The notes beneath the pieces are model-generated. The model searched no databases and had not been told where the DNA came from. It worked only from the letters and a program-made list of their open reading frames with translations. Made by a program: the position numbers and the translations under genes. From an uncultured Prevotella sp. (GTDB taxonomy: Bacteria; Bacteroidota; Bacteroidia; Bacteroidales; Bacteroidaceae): DNA of 39,936 nucleotides. Location: assembly GCA_900314195.1 (NCBI GenBank), contig OMUH01000039.1:1-39936 (forward strand), written 5' to 3'. Below are positions 1-9,616 of the stretch, piece after piece. Positions within the stretch are counted from its first letter, which is position 1, and every line of letters starts with the position of its first letter.

Positions 1-294
1 CTCTGGCCCAGGATGAGAAACTATGCCCTTGACGGAAGGTATCACCTGGATAACAATGATGTGGAACGCGGACAACGGCCCTCTGTCATGGGCAGGAAGA
101 ACTATCTCTTCAGCCATGATGACAAGGGGGCTGAGGACAATGCCGTATTCTACTCGCTGCTTGAATCCTGCGATGTCGTGCAGTTGAACCCTCTTGACTG
201 GCTCACCGATGTCCTTGGCAGGCTAAGAGACAATATGGATGAAGAGGAAATTACACAACTTCTGCCATACCAATACAAAAAATCCCGGGAATAA
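1..294 (+). CDS. tnpC: IS66-family transposase, C-terminal part
   Basis: The reading frame is open from base 1, so the gene starts outside the window; the first in-window ATG at 13 is not its start. The visible 97 residues are the end of the IS66 DDE transposase catalytic domain. The motif DNNDVERGQRP carries the catalytic glutamate, followed by GRKNYLFS and KGAEDNAVFYSLLE, then the family's C-terminal helical tail ending in LLPYQYKKSRE. The enzyme moves its IS by cut-and-paste with accessory TnpA/TnpB products, which are not visible here. The stop codon lies inside a terminator hairpin. The visible part is undamaged. Confidence 0.9.
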   Translation, partial: LWPRMRNYALDGRYHLDNNDVERGQRPSVMGRKNYLFSHDDKGAEDNAVFYSLLESCDVVQLNPLDWLTDVLGRLRDNMDEEEITQLLPYQYKKSRE

Positions 295-308
295 CCTCGG
301 GATTTTTT
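277..308 (+). terminator. Hairpin terminator overlapping the IS66 transposase stop
   Basis: AAAAAATCCCG (277-287) pairs perfectly with CGGGATTTTTT (298-308), and the TAA stop at 292-294 lies in the loop. A-rich and T-rich flanks allow termination from either side. The right IS66 copy has the same structure. Confidence 0.75.
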
Positions 309-382
309 GTTTGATTACAGGACGGCCTAAATTGAATGGTTACCCACTTTCTCCAACAATAGCTAAGTAGTCATATAAAAAA

Positions 383-407
383 GCATCGGAACAAATTGTC
401 CCGATGC
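383..407 (-). terminator. Intrinsic terminator after gltD
   Basis: On the minus strand, 45 bases after the gltD stop, GCATCGGGAC pairs with GTTCCGATGC (one G-T pair), followed by TTTTTT. This is a standard Rho-independent terminator ending the gltBD transcript. Confidence 0.8.
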
Positions 408-451
408 CTTCTGTTATGATATTATAATAATGTGACTATAATAATGTGTGT

Positions 452-1894
452 TTATGCATTTTTGCTTTTAACGAATTTATCAACTTTGCCTGCTGTCTGC
501 TTGCCGCTTGCCAGTGCGCGGACAACAAGTGATGCGCCGTTGGCGGCATCGCCGGCTACAAAGACATTCTCAGGCATTTCCGGCTGCTGCTGACGCAGAA
601 AGCCCATTGCGAGGAATACGAGGTCGGCTTTGATAATTTCCGGCTTTCCCTTTTCTACCATAAGCGGACGTCCGCCTTCTGGGTTCGGTTTCCAGTCAAT
701 TTCCTGCACGCGCACACCGGTCAGCTTGCCGTCCTTGCCGAGAAACTCGAGAGAGTTGATATTCCACCGGCGTATGCAGCCTTCTTCGTGAGACGATGTC
801 GTCTTCAGCGTGCGAGGCCAGTTCGGCCATGGGTTCTTAGGGTCGTCCGGACCTTCAACAGGCTTCGGCATGATTTCAATCTGCGTGACGCTCTTTGAGC
901 CCTGGCGGTGAACGGTGCCTATGCAGTCGGAACCGGTGTCGCCACCGCCGATGACAAGCACGTCTTTGCCTTTGGCACTTATGCGCTCATCCTTGCTGAA
1001 CTCCATGCCGGCAAGTACTCTGTTTTGCTGTGAGAGCAGTTCGAGTGCGAAGTAAACGCCTTTAAGATCGCGGCCTGGTATTTTAAGGTCGCGGGCTGTC
1101 GGCGTACCGGTGGCAATAACCACAGCGTCGAACTTCTTGCTCAGCTCATCAACCGTGACAGTCTTGTCGCTGCCGAGCGTAGGGTCGTTCTGTATGTTTG
1201 CGGCTATCAGTCCCTTGTCGTCGGCCTTCTTCTTAGGTGAGTCAACAAGCTTCACACCGTATTCAAAGGTGATGCCCTCGGCCTTCAGGAAGTTGATGCG
1301 GCGGTCAATGACGGTTTTGTTGAGCTTGAAGTTAGGAATGCCGTAGCGGAGCAGTCCGCCGGCATTCTCACGTGCATCGTAAACGGTAACCTCGTAGCCC
1401 ATCAGGTTAAGGTCGTTGGCGGCTGCAAGGCCGGCGGGACCGGCACCTACAACGGCTACTTTCTTGCCGTTACGCTCCGGTGTTACCGGTTTAATAAAGT
1501 CTTCCTGCCATGCATGCTCGCAGATGGCTGCTTCGTCCTCTCTGTTTGTTGTCGGCTCGTGCTCCATGAGGTTCAGCACGCATGCTTTCTCGCACAGGGC
1601 GGGGCAGATGCGGCCGGTGAACTCCGGAAACGGATTGGTGGCATTGAGCAGGCGGTAGGCAAGTTCCCAGTCACCCTTATAGAGAGCGTCGTTCCACTCT
1701 GGCGGTTTGTTGCCCAGCGGACATGCCCAATGGCAGAATGGTACGCCACAGTCCATGCAGCGTGATGCCTGCAGCTTGCGGTCGTTGCTGTTGAGTGTTT
1801 GCTCAACTTCACCGAAGTCATGAATTCTATCTTGTATAGGTCTGTAACCGGCTTCCTTACGGTCGATGGTTAAAAATGCTTTAGGATTTCCCAT
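452..1894 (-). CDS. gltD: Glutamate synthase small subunit
   Basis: GltD takes electrons from NADPH through FAD and iron-sulfur clusters to GltB, which makes two glutamates from glutamine and 2-oxoglutarate. The start at 1894 gives the family N-terminus MGNPKAFLTIDRKEAGYRP and has an A/G-rich Shine-Dalgarno stretch; the longer frame up to 1954 would overlap gltB and lacks family sequence. Cys-rich motifs CMDCGVPFCHWACP and CPALCEKAC bind 4Fe-4S clusters. GAGPAGLAAA is the FAD-binding and GGGDTGSDC the NADPH-binding Rossmann motif. At 480 residues it has normal length. Between AMGFL and VFVAGDAANGASLVVRA it is about 20 residues shorter than the GltD pattern I know. It lies 34 bp after gltB and is surely cotranscribed. 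Confidence 0.95.
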   Translation of the reverse strand: MGNPKAFLTIDRKEAGYRPIQDRIHDFGEVEQTLNSNDRKLQASRCMDCGVPFCHWACPLGNKPPEWNDALYKGDWELAYRLLNATNPFPEFTGRICPALCEKACVLNLMEHEPTTNREDEAAICEHAWQEDFIKPVTPERNGKKVAVVGAGPAGLAAANDLNLMGYEVTVYDARENAGGLLRYGIPNFKLNKTVIDRRINFLKAEGITFEYGVKLVDSPKKKADDKGLIAANIQNDPTLGSDKTVTVDELSKKFDAVVIATGTPTARDLKIPGRDLKGVYFALELLSQQNRVLAGMEFSKDERISAKGKDVLVIGGGDTGSDCIGTVHRQGSKSVTQIEIMPKPVEGPDDPKNPWPNWPRTLKTTSSHEEGCIRRWNINSLEFLGKDGKLTGVRVQEIDWKPNPEGGRPLMVEKGKPEIIKADLVFLAMGFLRQQQPEMPENVFVAGDAANGASLVVRALASGKQTAGKVDKFVKSKNA

Positions 1895-1928
1895 TTTTTC
1901 TTTTCTTTTAACGCAGTTGTTAGTTCCG

Positions 1929-4900
1929 TTAATAATCTCTCTGCATGTCGGCAATCTTCTGCTGAAGCTTTCTTACCTGCTCTTCCTGCAGAACACGCTT
2001 GTATTCTATCGGTACCACCTGGATGAAGTCTTCAACGTAGTGATTCCAGTCGTCGAGCATCGTGCGCGCCAGTTTTGAACCGGTGTAGAGGTAATGCTGT
2101 CTGATGAGCTCGTGCAGTTCCTTGCGGTAATTGCTGTCTTCAACAAGATTTATTTCAACCATGTCCATGTTGCAGAAGTAGTCGAAATTGTGGTTCTTAT
2201 CCCATACGTAGGCCACGCCGCCAGACATGCCGGCTGCGAAGTTTCGGCCTGTTTCGCCGAGCACAACGACGCGCCCGCCGGTCATATACTCGCAGCAGTG
2301 GTCGCCGGCACCTTCAATAACGGCTGTCGCACCGGAGTTGCGCACGCCGAAACGCTCGCCTACCTTTCCGTTCACATATAGCTCGCCGCTCGTAGCACCA
2401 TACAGTCCGGTGTTGCCGGCTATGATGTTATCCTCGGCATTGAAGTTGCTTCTGATAGGTGGCTGTATTGATACGCGGCCGCCTGAAAGCCCCTTGGCAA
2501 AGTAGTCATTGGCTTCGCCCTCAAGTTTGAAGTCGACACCTTTCACAAGGAATGCGCCGAAGCTCTGGCCGGCTGACCCTTTGAACTTTACGTTTATCTG
2601 TGGAAGCTGTTCCTCTGCCTCGTTTTCCTTTGCCGTTATGTGCGTGATGTATCCGCTGAGCATGGCACCAACGGCTCGGTCGGTGTTGTGAATGGCGTAG
2701 TCGAGGTCTATCTCGCCGTGTTTGGCTATTGTGTCGCCGGCGGCTTTTATGATGCGGGTATCGAGCACGTCAGTAAGGTCGTCGCGGTCAACATCGTTTA
2801 CATGGTGCAGAGCGCAGTTGCCGTCTTCCTTATGAAGCAGGCGTGCGAAGTCGAGACCTCTGTCCTTGGCTGTTATCGTCTGACCTTCAACAGGCTCGCG
2901 AGGTATGATGAGCTCTGTGTGGCCTATGATGTCGTTGAGCGATTTATAGCCCATCTCAGCAAGATACTCGCGAACCTCCTGTGCCAGGAAGCGGAAGTAG
3001 TTGATGAGGTAGTGATAGTCGCCGCGGAAGTGGGCGCGGAGCTTCGGATCCTGTGTTGCAACACCCATAGGACATGTGTTGAGGTTGCACTTGCGCATCA
3101 TCACGCAGCCAAGAACAATCAGGGCAGCTGTTCCGAATGAGAATTCATCAGCACCAAGCAGTGTCATAAGGATGATGTCGCGGCCTGTCTTGAGCTGACC
3201 GTCTACCTGAAGGCGTACTTGTCCGCGCAGACCGTTCTTTACAAGTGTCTGCTGTGTTTCTGACAAGCCTATTTCTGGTGATATTCCGGCAAAACGCATG
3301 CTCGATGCAGGACTTGCGCCTGTGCCGCCTTCTGCACCGGAGATGACGATGAGGTTTGCTTTTGCCTTTGCCACGCCGGCAGCAATGGTGCCCACGCCGC
3401 TTTCGGCAACGAGCTTCACGCTGATAGCAGCATGTGGGTTGACATTCTTGAGGTCGAAGATGAGCTGTGCAAGATCCTCAATAGAGTAGATGTCGTGATG
3501 AGGCGGAGGAGAAATGAGCGATATGCCAGGAATGGAGTGACGCGTCTTGGCTATCACCTCGTTGACCTTGAAGCCTGGCAGCTGGCCGCCTTCACCCGGC
3601 TTGGCACCCTGGGCTACCTTGATTTGAATTTCTTCAGCATTTACAAGATATTCAGTTGTTACGCCGAAACGGCCTGATGCCACCTGTTTTGTCTTACTGT
3701 TGAGTGGTATGCCGTCAACCTTCTCATAGAAACGCTCGCGGTCTTCACCGCCCTCACCGGTGTTGCTTCGTGTGCCGAGTGCGTTCATGGCCAGTGCCAT
3801 TGCCTCGTGGGCCTCCTTGGAAAGGGCGCCGAAACTCATTGCACCGGTAACAAAGTGCTTGACGATGCTTTCAACCGGTTCTACCTCATCGATGCTGATT
3901 GGTGTGCCTTTCTTCTTGAAGTCGAGGAAGTCGCGAATGAAGATAGGCTGCGACTTGTCGTCAACGAAGTGAGAATATTTCTTGAATAACTGATAGTCGC
4001 CATTGCGAGTTGCAAGCTGAAGGGTTGCTATTGTCTCAGGATTCCATGCGTGGCGGATGCCGTCCTTGCGCCAGTGGAACTGGCCGAGGTTAGGAAGGAA
4101 CACCTTGACGTTATGTTCGTTTTTCTGTTCAACGGCCTTTGCCTTGTCTGCAAAAGATACTGCGTCATTGGCTATTTTGTTAAGACCGATACCGCCTATG
4201 GTAGAAACTTCTGTGCCGAAGTATGCTTTCAGCAGCGGCTCTGACAAGCCGATGCTTTCGAAAAGCTGTGCGCCGCGGTAGCTGCGGATGGTTGATATGC
4301 CCATCTTGGCCATAATCTTGAACAAGCCTTTCTTTACAGCCTTTATGTAGTTGGCCTCGGCTGTAGGATAGTCTTCCTGTATCTTGCCTTTCTTGACAAG
4401 GTCATCAAGTACAGCGTATGTGAGATAAGGACACAGTGCACTTGCGCCATAGCCGAGGAGCAGGGCTGCATGCATCACTTCACGAATTTCACCGCTTTCA
4501 ACTATCAATGCGGTCTGTACGCGCTTGCCGGCATCAATGAGATAATGGTGTACGGCACTCACAGCAAGCAGTGACGGTATGGCGACTTCATCATCGGCAA
4601 GGTCTTTGTCTGTAAGTATGATGTAGTTATAGCCTTCGTCAACGCTCTTCTCTGCTTCATGACAGAGCTTGTCTATTGCTTCGTGCAGCTTCTCGCCGTT
4701 GTCAACGGAGTCTTCCGGTCTGTTGAAGGCCATTTTCAGCTTAACGGTGTTGAAGCCTTTATAGCGTATGTTGCAAAGAATGTCGAGCTGCGTGTTTGTC
4801 AGTATAGGGTGGGGCAGACGCACCATCTTGCAGTTTGACTCGTCGGGATTGAGAATGCCGGAACCAACACGGCCGATATATTCCGTAAGGCTCATAACGA

Positions 4901-6458
4901 GGTTCTCACGGATTGAGTCGATGGCTGGGTTCGTGACCTGTGCAAACTGCTGACGGAAGTAGTTGAAGAATATCTGCGGACGCTCGCTGAGCACAGCCAG
5001 CGGAGTGTCGTTACCCATGGAGGCTGTAGGCTCCTGCCCCTTTGTCGCCATCGGGATAATTGTTCCGTCAATGTCTTCCTCGCCGAAGCCAAACTCAACT
5101 TCTTTTGCAGTGAGTTCCTTGACGCTGTTCTCCACCTTGCGGCCGGAATGAATCTTCTCAAGCTGTATGCGGTTGGTGTTCAGCCACTGGCGGTATGGAT
5201 GCTCAGAGGCCAGGCGTTCTTTTATCTCTCCGTCATAGTATATCTTGCCTTCCTGTGTGTCGATAAGCAATATCTTACCTGGCTGGAGACGGCCTTTCTC
5301 TGCAATCTCGGCAGGGTCAAAGTCCATAACGCCTACTTCCGAGGCCACTACCATCGTGTCGTTCTTTGTGATGGTGTATCGTGCAGGACGCAGTCCGTTT
5401 CTGTCGAGCATACCTCCGGCGTAGCGTCCGTCAGAGAAGAGAAGTGCGGCAGGACCGTCCCATGGTTCCATCAGAATAGAGTGGTACTCATAGAAAGCCT
5501 TCAGGTCTTCAGAAATTGGGTTCTTGTCATTGAAGCTCTCCGGAATCATGATAGCCATGGCCTGAGGCAGTGACATACCGCTCATCACAAAGAACTCAAA
5601 CACGTTGTCGAGTGAGGCTGAGTCGCTCATGCCCGGCTGGCATATAGGTGAGATCTTTGAAATGTCGCCGAGTGTCTCGCTGCTGAGCACGCTTTCCCTT
5701 GCCTTCATCCATGAGCGGTTGCCGCGGATGGTGTTTATCTCACCGTTGTGGCACAGCATTCTGAAAGGCTGCGCGAGGCTCCATGTCGGGAATGTGTTGG
5801 TAGAGAAACGTGAGTGCACAAGTGCCAGTCCGCTTGTGAAATAGTTATTTGTGAGGTCTGGGAAATAGTCGCGCAGCTGAAGGCTCGACAGCATTCCTTT
5901 GTAGACAATGGTCTTGCTTGACAGTGAACAGATATAGAAGTCTTTGTCGTCGACGCGTTTTTCTATTCTCTTGCGGATTAGGTAAAGGGTCTTCTCAAAT
6001 TCCGGCACCTTCTCGTCGGTGACGCCGGTGATGAACACCTGTTTGATGTCCGGCTCAACAGAACGTGCGGCATCGCCAATACACTCGGAGTTTACCGGTA
6101 CGTTGCGCAGATGCATGAGCTGCAGTCCTTCGCGCTCAATCTCTTCAATCATTATAGACAAGATCTGCTCCTGCTTAGCCTTGCCCTTTGGCAGGAAGAT
6201 AAGTCCTGTGCCATATTTTCCTTTTTCAGGAACAGGAATGCCCTGAAGGAGAATGAACTCGTGAGGAATCTGCAGAAGTATGCCGGCACCGTCGCCGGTT
6301 TTCTTGTCGGCTCCTTCAGCGCCTCTGTGGCGCATGTTCTCAAGAACCTTCAAGGCATCCTCAACAAGATCGTGGCTTTTGTTTCCGTGGATGTTTACCA
6401 CCATACCAACGCCGCATGCGTCATGCTCGTAGGCTGAATTGTACAATCCTTTTTCCAT
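1929..6458 (-). CDS. gltB: Glutamate synthase large subunit
   Basis: GltB (1,509 residues, full length) hydrolyses glutamine and channels ammonia to the FMN site, where 2-oxoglutarate becomes glutamate. After a 14-residue propeptide comes ACGVGMVVNIHG, so Cys15 should be the class II amidotransferase nucleophile exposed by processing. The central domain and FMN barrel follow, with the 3Fe-4S motif CNLNTCPMG near residues 1120-1135 and glycine-rich GEGGQLPG and GAEGGTGASPA in the barrel. The C-terminus is the GXGXG beta-helix. The 230 bp to asnB hold no clear TAnnTTTG box, so read-through from asnB or a non-consensus promoter is likely. Confidence 0.97.
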   Translation of the reverse strand: MEKGLYNSAYEHDACGVGMVVNIHGNKSHDLVEDALKVLENMRHRGAEGADKKTGDGAGILLQIPHEFILLQGIPVPEKGKYGTGLIFLPKGKAKQEQILSIMIEEIEREGLQLMHLRNVPVNSECIGDAARSVEPDIKQVFITGVTDEKVPEFEKTLYLIRKRIEKRVDDKDFYICSLSSKTIVYKGMLSSLQLRDYFPDLTNNYFTSGLALVHSRFSTNTFPTWSLAQPFRMLCHNGEINTIRGNRSWMKARESVLSSETLGDISKISPICQPGMSDSASLDNVFEFFVMSGMSLPQAMAIMIPESFNDKNPISEDLKAFYEYHSILMEPWDGPAALLFSDGRYAGGMLDRNGLRPARYTITKNDTMVVASEVGVMDFDPAEIAEKGRLQPGKILLIDTQEGKIYYDGEIKERLASEHPYRQWLNTNRIQLEKIHSGRKVENSVKELTAKEVEFGFGEEDIDGTIIPMATKGQEPTASMGNDTPLAVLSERPQIFFNYFRQQFAQVTNPAIDSIRENLVMSLTEYIGRVGSGILNPDESNCKMVRLPHPILTNTQLDILCNIRYKGFNTVKLKMAFNRPEDSVDNGEKLHEAIDKLCHEAEKSVDEGYNYIILTDKDLADDEVAIPSLLAVSAVHHYLIDAGKRVQTALIVESGEIREVMHAALLLGYGASALCPYLTYAVLDDLVKKGKIQEDYPTAEANYIKAVKKGLFKIMAKMGISTIRSYRGAQLFESIGLSEPLLKAYFGTEVSTIGGIGLNKIANDAVSFADKAKAVEQKNEHNVKVFLPNLGQFHWRKDGIRHAWNPETIATLQLATRNGDYQLFKKYSHFVDDKSQPIFIRDFLDFKKKGTPISIDEVEPVESIVKHFVTGAMSFGALSKEAHEAMALAMNALGTRSNTGEGGEDRERFYEKVDGIPLNSKTKQVASGRFGVTTEYLVNAEEIQIKVAQGAKPGEGGQLPGFKVNEVIAKTRHSIPGISLISPPPHHDIYSIEDLAQLIFDLKNVNPHAAISVKLVAESGVGTIAAGVAKAKANLIVISGAEGGTGASPASSMRFAGISPEIGLSETQQTLVKNGLRGQVRLQVDGQLKTGRDIILMTLLGADEFSFGTAALIVLGCVMMRKCNLNTCPMGVATQDPKLRAHFRGDYHYLINYFRFLAQEVREYLAEMGYKSLNDIIGHTELIIPREPVEGQTITAKDRGLDFARLLHKEDGNCALHHVNDVDRDDLTDVLDTRIIKAAGDTIAKHGEIDLDYAIHNTDRAVGAMLSGYITHITAKENEAEEQLPQINVKFKGSAGQSFGAFLVKGVDFKLEGEANDYFAKGLSGGRVSIQPPIRSNFNAEDNIIAGNTGLYGATSGELYVNGKVGERFGVRNSGATAVIEGAGDHCCEYMTGGRVVVLGETGRNFAAGMSGGVAYVWDKNHNFDYFCNMDMVEINLVEDSNYRKELHELIRQHYLYTGSKLARTMLDDWNHYVEDFIQVVPIEYKRVLQEEQVRKLQQKIADMQRDY

Positions 6459-6689
6459 AATCTATTCGCCTTACCACCTCTTTTGCTGTTTGCGGTGCTG
6501 ACAATGCTAGCAGTTCCGTACAGCCAGAGGCTGTTGTTTAAATTTGTTATATTGAATGTTTTTGAATTTTTATTTTTATTTGTGATCTGTTTCAGCATAA
6601 CGTTTCTTTGCTAATAGTAAAGCCGTCTGTTGCAGATAACAACTTGTTCCATGTAATGCTGGCATTTTCATGGTAACGTGTTCCTTGTG

Positions 6690-8450
6690 TCAGAGACTGT
6701 CAACGTGAACACCGTGTACTGCGCGTCCGCTTGGCTCGTTCACATTCTGGAACGACTTGTCCCATGCAAGGGCCTCGGCCGTTGAGCAAGCTACGCTTGG
6801 CACTGATGGTACTGAGCGTGCAGCGCTGTCGCTGGGGAAGTGCTCGGCAAAGATGCTGCGATAGTAATACTCCTCCTTGTTGCGCGGCGGGTTGATAGGG
6901 AACCGCTCAGCTGCATGGGCCATCTGCTCGTCGCTGACGGCAGAAGCAGTTATCTGCTTTAGCGTGTCTATCCAGCTGTAGCCGACACCGTCGGAGAACT
7001 GTTCCTTCTGGCGCCACGCCACTTCCTGCGGCAGCATGTCAGCAAAGGCTTCACGTACAATCTTTTTCTCGATGGTCTCACCCTTACACATCTTCAGCTC
7101 CGGGTTGATGCTCATGGCTATGTCGAGAAATTCTTTGTCGAGGAACGGTACGCGGCCTTCAACGCCCCATGCTGCCAGACTCTTGTTCGCGCGCAAGCAG
7201 TCATACATATACAGCTTTGAAAGTTTTCTTACAGTTTCTTTCTGAAACTCCTCAGCATTCGGACATTTGTGGAAATAAAGGTATCCGCCGAAAATCTCGT
7301 CGGCACCTTCGCCAGAGAGTACCATTTTTATGCCCATACTCTTTATGACACGGGCAAGAAGATACATAGGAGTTGACGCACGAACCGTAGTAACGTCGTA
7401 AGTCTCGATGAAATAAATGACATCGCGTATTGCGTCAAGTCCTTCCTGTATAGTGTAGTTAATTTCATGATGTACAGTTCCGATATGGTCTGCGACGAGC
7501 TTGGCTTTTGCCAGGTCAGGCGCACCTTTCAGCCCGACGGCGAAGGAGTGCAAACGCGGCCAGTAAGCCTCTGTTTTTGAACCGTCTTCGATGCGTTCGC
7601 CGGAATACTTTTTTGATATTGCAGATATTACAGAAGAATCAAGTCCGCCGCTCAGCAGTACGCCGTATGGCACGTCGCTCATCAGCTGTCGCTTGACGGC
7701 ATCGCTCAGTCCGTCGTGAATAGCCTTTACGGCGTCAGCCTCATTCATACTGAAATATTTGCCGAACCGTCCGTTCTTTATTTTATTGAAATCAGACGAC
7801 ATCCAGTCACGTGTGTAATAGCGTTTCATGCCTGGTGTCTTGCTGTAGTAGTAGTGGCCCGGAAGGAATGGCTCATAGTGGTCGCACTGTCCTTCAAGAG
7901 CTTTCAGCTCGCTTGCTACATACACCTTCCCGTCATTGTCATAGCCTATATAAAGAGGAATAACGCCGATAGGGTCGCGGGCAATTAAATATTCATCGTG
8001 CTCAACATCATAAAGCGCGAACGCGAAAATGCCGCTGAGCTTTTCGAGCATGCTGACGATGCGGCTGTGGACGGCATCCTCGCCTTTGAAGATCAGAGAA
8101 TCAAATTCCTCGTCCGAACGCATCTTCCTGTATAGTGAGAGAATAACCTCGCAGTCGCTGCCTGTCTGATACTGATAGCTTCCTGCAAAATGCTTTCTTA
8201 TGTTCTGATGGTTGTAAATCTCTCCGTTGACAGCAAGAACAAGCTTCTTGTCGGGCGAGAAAAGCGGCTGTTTGCCTGATTCCGGGTCGACAATACTCAA
8301 ACGTTCGTGTGCAAGGATGGCAGAGCCTCCGCAGTATATTCCGCTCCAGTCTGGTCCGCGGTGACGTATCTTCTGGCTCATGCGCAGGGCTTTAACTCTC
8401 AGTTCAGGCGTTTGCTGCTGTATGTTGAAAATGGATACTATTCCACACAT
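6690..8450 (-). CDS. asnB: Asparagine synthetase B, glutamine-hydrolysing
   Basis: AsnB makes asparagine from aspartate, ATP and glutamine. The N-terminus MCGIVSIFN puts Cys2 as the class II glutaminase nucleophile, which fixes the start at 8450. HRGPDWSG and AVNGEIYNHQ belong to the glutaminase domain. The synthetase domain carries the pyrophosphate loop LLSGGLDSSVISA near residue 265, then LSGEGADEIFGGYLYF and GVEGRVPFLDK. The tail with SVACSTAEALAWD and SGRAVHGVH matches the enterobacterial AsnB type. Length is 586 residues. It lies between glnK-amt and gltBD on the same strand, which fits nitrogen control, and has its own promoter upstream. Confidence 0.95.
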   Translation of the reverse strand: MCGIVSIFNIQQQTPELRVKALRMSQKIRHRGPDWSGIYCGGSAILAHERLSIVDPESGKQPLFSPDKKLVLAVNGEIYNHQNIRKHFAGSYQYQTGSDCEVILSLYRKMRSDEEFDSLIFKGEDAVHSRIVSMLEKLSGIFAFALYDVEHDEYLIARDPIGVIPLYIGYDNDGKVYVASELKALEGQCDHYEPFLPGHYYYSKTPGMKRYYTRDWMSSDFNKIKNGRFGKYFSMNEADAVKAIHDGLSDAVKRQLMSDVPYGVLLSGGLDSSVISAISKKYSGERIEDGSKTEAYWPRLHSFAVGLKGAPDLAKAKLVADHIGTVHHEINYTIQEGLDAIRDVIYFIETYDVTTVRASTPMYLLARVIKSMGIKMVLSGEGADEIFGGYLYFHKCPNAEEFQKETVRKLSKLYMYDCLRANKSLAAWGVEGRVPFLDKEFLDIAMSINPELKMCKGETIEKKIVREAFADMLPQEVAWRQKEQFSDGVGYSWIDTLKQITASAVSDEQMAHAAERFPINPPRNKEEYYYRSIFAEHFPSDSAARSVPSVPSVACSTAEALAWDKSFQNVNEPSGRAVHGVHVDSL

Positions 8451-8605
8451 AATATATTCCTTTCTTTTGTTGGTTATTTATAAGTTTGCTTGTTCACTAA
8501 ATAATAATCATACGTTTTAATTAACAAAGTACGGATTTTAAACCGTTCTGCTTTCCAAAAGTTTGAAAAAGCTTTGTTGTTAATTGACAATAGAAATATT
8601 TTTTG

Positions 8606-8637
8606 CAAAAATAGTAATATTGTGTAAAACTTCCAAA
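8606..8637 (-). promoter_or_regulatory. Bacteroidetes-type promoter for asnB
   Basis: On the minus strand, TTTG (8634-8637) lies 20 bp before TATTTTTG (8606-8613), matching the Bacteroidetes -33/-7 consensus at ideal spacing. It predicts an AT-rich leader of about 150 nt before asnB. Confidence 0.7.
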
Positions 8638-8792
8638 TAAAAAAGTGACATTTTTTGCATTTTGTTATAATCAAAGCGAATGATGTATTTGTTTTAAATA
8701 TAATTCGGATTAAATGTTTGTTTTTTTAAGTATTTAACGTGTGACTGTTACGGTTTATAAATTAATCTTAGTTATATGGTTTATATACTTCG

Positions 8793-8849
8793 GGGACAAA
8801 GCAGGCTGAAAAACAAAACCAATTATGGTTGTTTCAGACGCTTTGTCCC
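8793..8849. other. Long imperfect hairpin between barrel gene and asnB
   Basis: GGGACAAAGC (8793-8802) pairs with GCTTTGTCCC (8840-8849). A second, bulged stem forms inside it (CTGAAAAACAAAACC with GGTTGTTTCAG). It starts 54 bases after the barrel gene's stop. No T-run follows on either strand, so it may act as an RNA 3' stabiliser or be a small repeat rather than a classic terminator. Apart from the asnB promoter, the rest of 8451-8902 is AT-rich with nothing else recognised. Confidence 0.55.
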
Positions 8850-8902
8850 TAAAGATAAATATATTCACAGTAATTTATGTTTCAACTGTGTCTTTCTTAA
8901 GT

Positions 8903-9616
8903 TTATGGCTGCAATGTGAATCCGAACACAAGGTAAGCCTTTTCAGTGCTTGGGTTGCACGCTATCTGTCCGAATACAGGTATGCTCCACGAAGACGTTA
9001 CCTTTATCTCTTTTGTAGCCTTTACGGAAACGTTTGTGACAGCAAATCCGCCTGCTTCTGCATAGAAGCTTGTAGCGTAGGGCACAGCTCCGAGTGTTGC
9101 GTTCCAGTCACATGTGGCGAACTTAAACGGCGCGTTGATCTCGAAATAAGAGCTGTATGCTCTGTCGCCGCTTTTGTTGACGCCGTCATTTCCTGCAAAG
9201 TTTGTATACCACGACAGTGCAACCGGTCCGAAGTCATAGCCAACATTTGCCTCAAAAACGTGTGACGTCTTGTGGGCGCTGTAGCAGAAATATCTGTCGT
9301 TAGGCGAGTTGAACCAATAGTCGGTGATACCCACATGAAATCCTTTGATGTCGTATGCCGCCGTGAGGTCAAACTCTTTTGTGTCATCGGGGTCAGTCAG
9401 TCCGTAGCTTCCCCATGCCGTCAGGCTCAGTCCTTTATATGCAATGCCGAGTGTCGGCTGCACGGCAACATCGCCAAGGTCCTGGCCTCGCCATATATAT
9501 TGGTTTACAAAGTCAGCGGCGACGGTTGTCTCCGGCTTGTCCTGCGCAATAGCGCCCATTGGCGCAATTGCCATCGCAATGATGGCAATTGCTTTAGTTA
9601 TAGCAACTTTCTCCAT
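8903..9616 (-). CDS. Outer-membrane beta-barrel protein linked to amt (TorF-like putative porin)
   Basis: The start at 9616 gives a clean signal peptide (MEKVAITKAIAIIAMAIAP, cleaved after GAIAQ) and has AAGAAGGA upstream; the frame upstream to 9658 adds a charged stretch before it. The mature protein of about 210 residues is built of alternating, aromatic-rich strands (DFVNQYIWRGQ, LTAWGSYGLTD, FHVGITDYWFN, ALSWYTNFAGN) and ends in YLVFGFTLQP, as an outer-membrane barrel would. QYIWRGQDLGDVAVQP resembles the opening of TorF-type putative porins. The gene overlaps the end of amt by 23 bp, so translation is probably coupled. A role in passing ammonium or another small nitrogen solute across the outer membrane is inferred from this link alone. 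Confidence 0.75.
   Translation of the reverse strand: MEKVAITKAIAIIAMAIAPMGAIAQDKPETTVAADFVNQYIWRGQDLGDVAVQPTLGIAYKGLSLTAWGSYGLTDPDDTKEFDLTAAYDIKGFHVGITDYWFNSPNDRYFCYSAHKTSHVFEANVGYDFGPVALSWYTNFAGNDGVNKSGDRAYSSYFEINAPFKFATCDWNATLGAVPYATSFYAEAGGFAVTNVSVKATKEIKVTSSWSIPVFGQIACNPSTEKAYLVFGFTLQP

Larger units (their letters stand above)
1..343 (+). mobile_element. IS66-family element, 3' end (left copy)
   Basis: This is the right-hand end of an IS66-family insertion sequence that enters from outside the window. It holds the last part of the DDE transposase gene and ends at 343 in ...GAATGGTTAC, the TTAC end (GTAA on the other strand) usual for IS66-family inverted repeats. The same end recurs in opposite orientation from 39672. 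Between the copies I see one synonymous change in the shared transposase part and a short block of substitutions at about 309-313. The element ends 40 bp beyond the gltD terminator, so it damages no gene. The 8-bp target duplication cannot be checked because the other end is outside. Confidence 0.85.

Noticed and set aside
2640-3140. 166-codon plus-strand ORF inside gltB
   Set aside because: It lies antisense to a full-length, motif-complete gltB and has no domain of its own; it is a codon-bias shadow.
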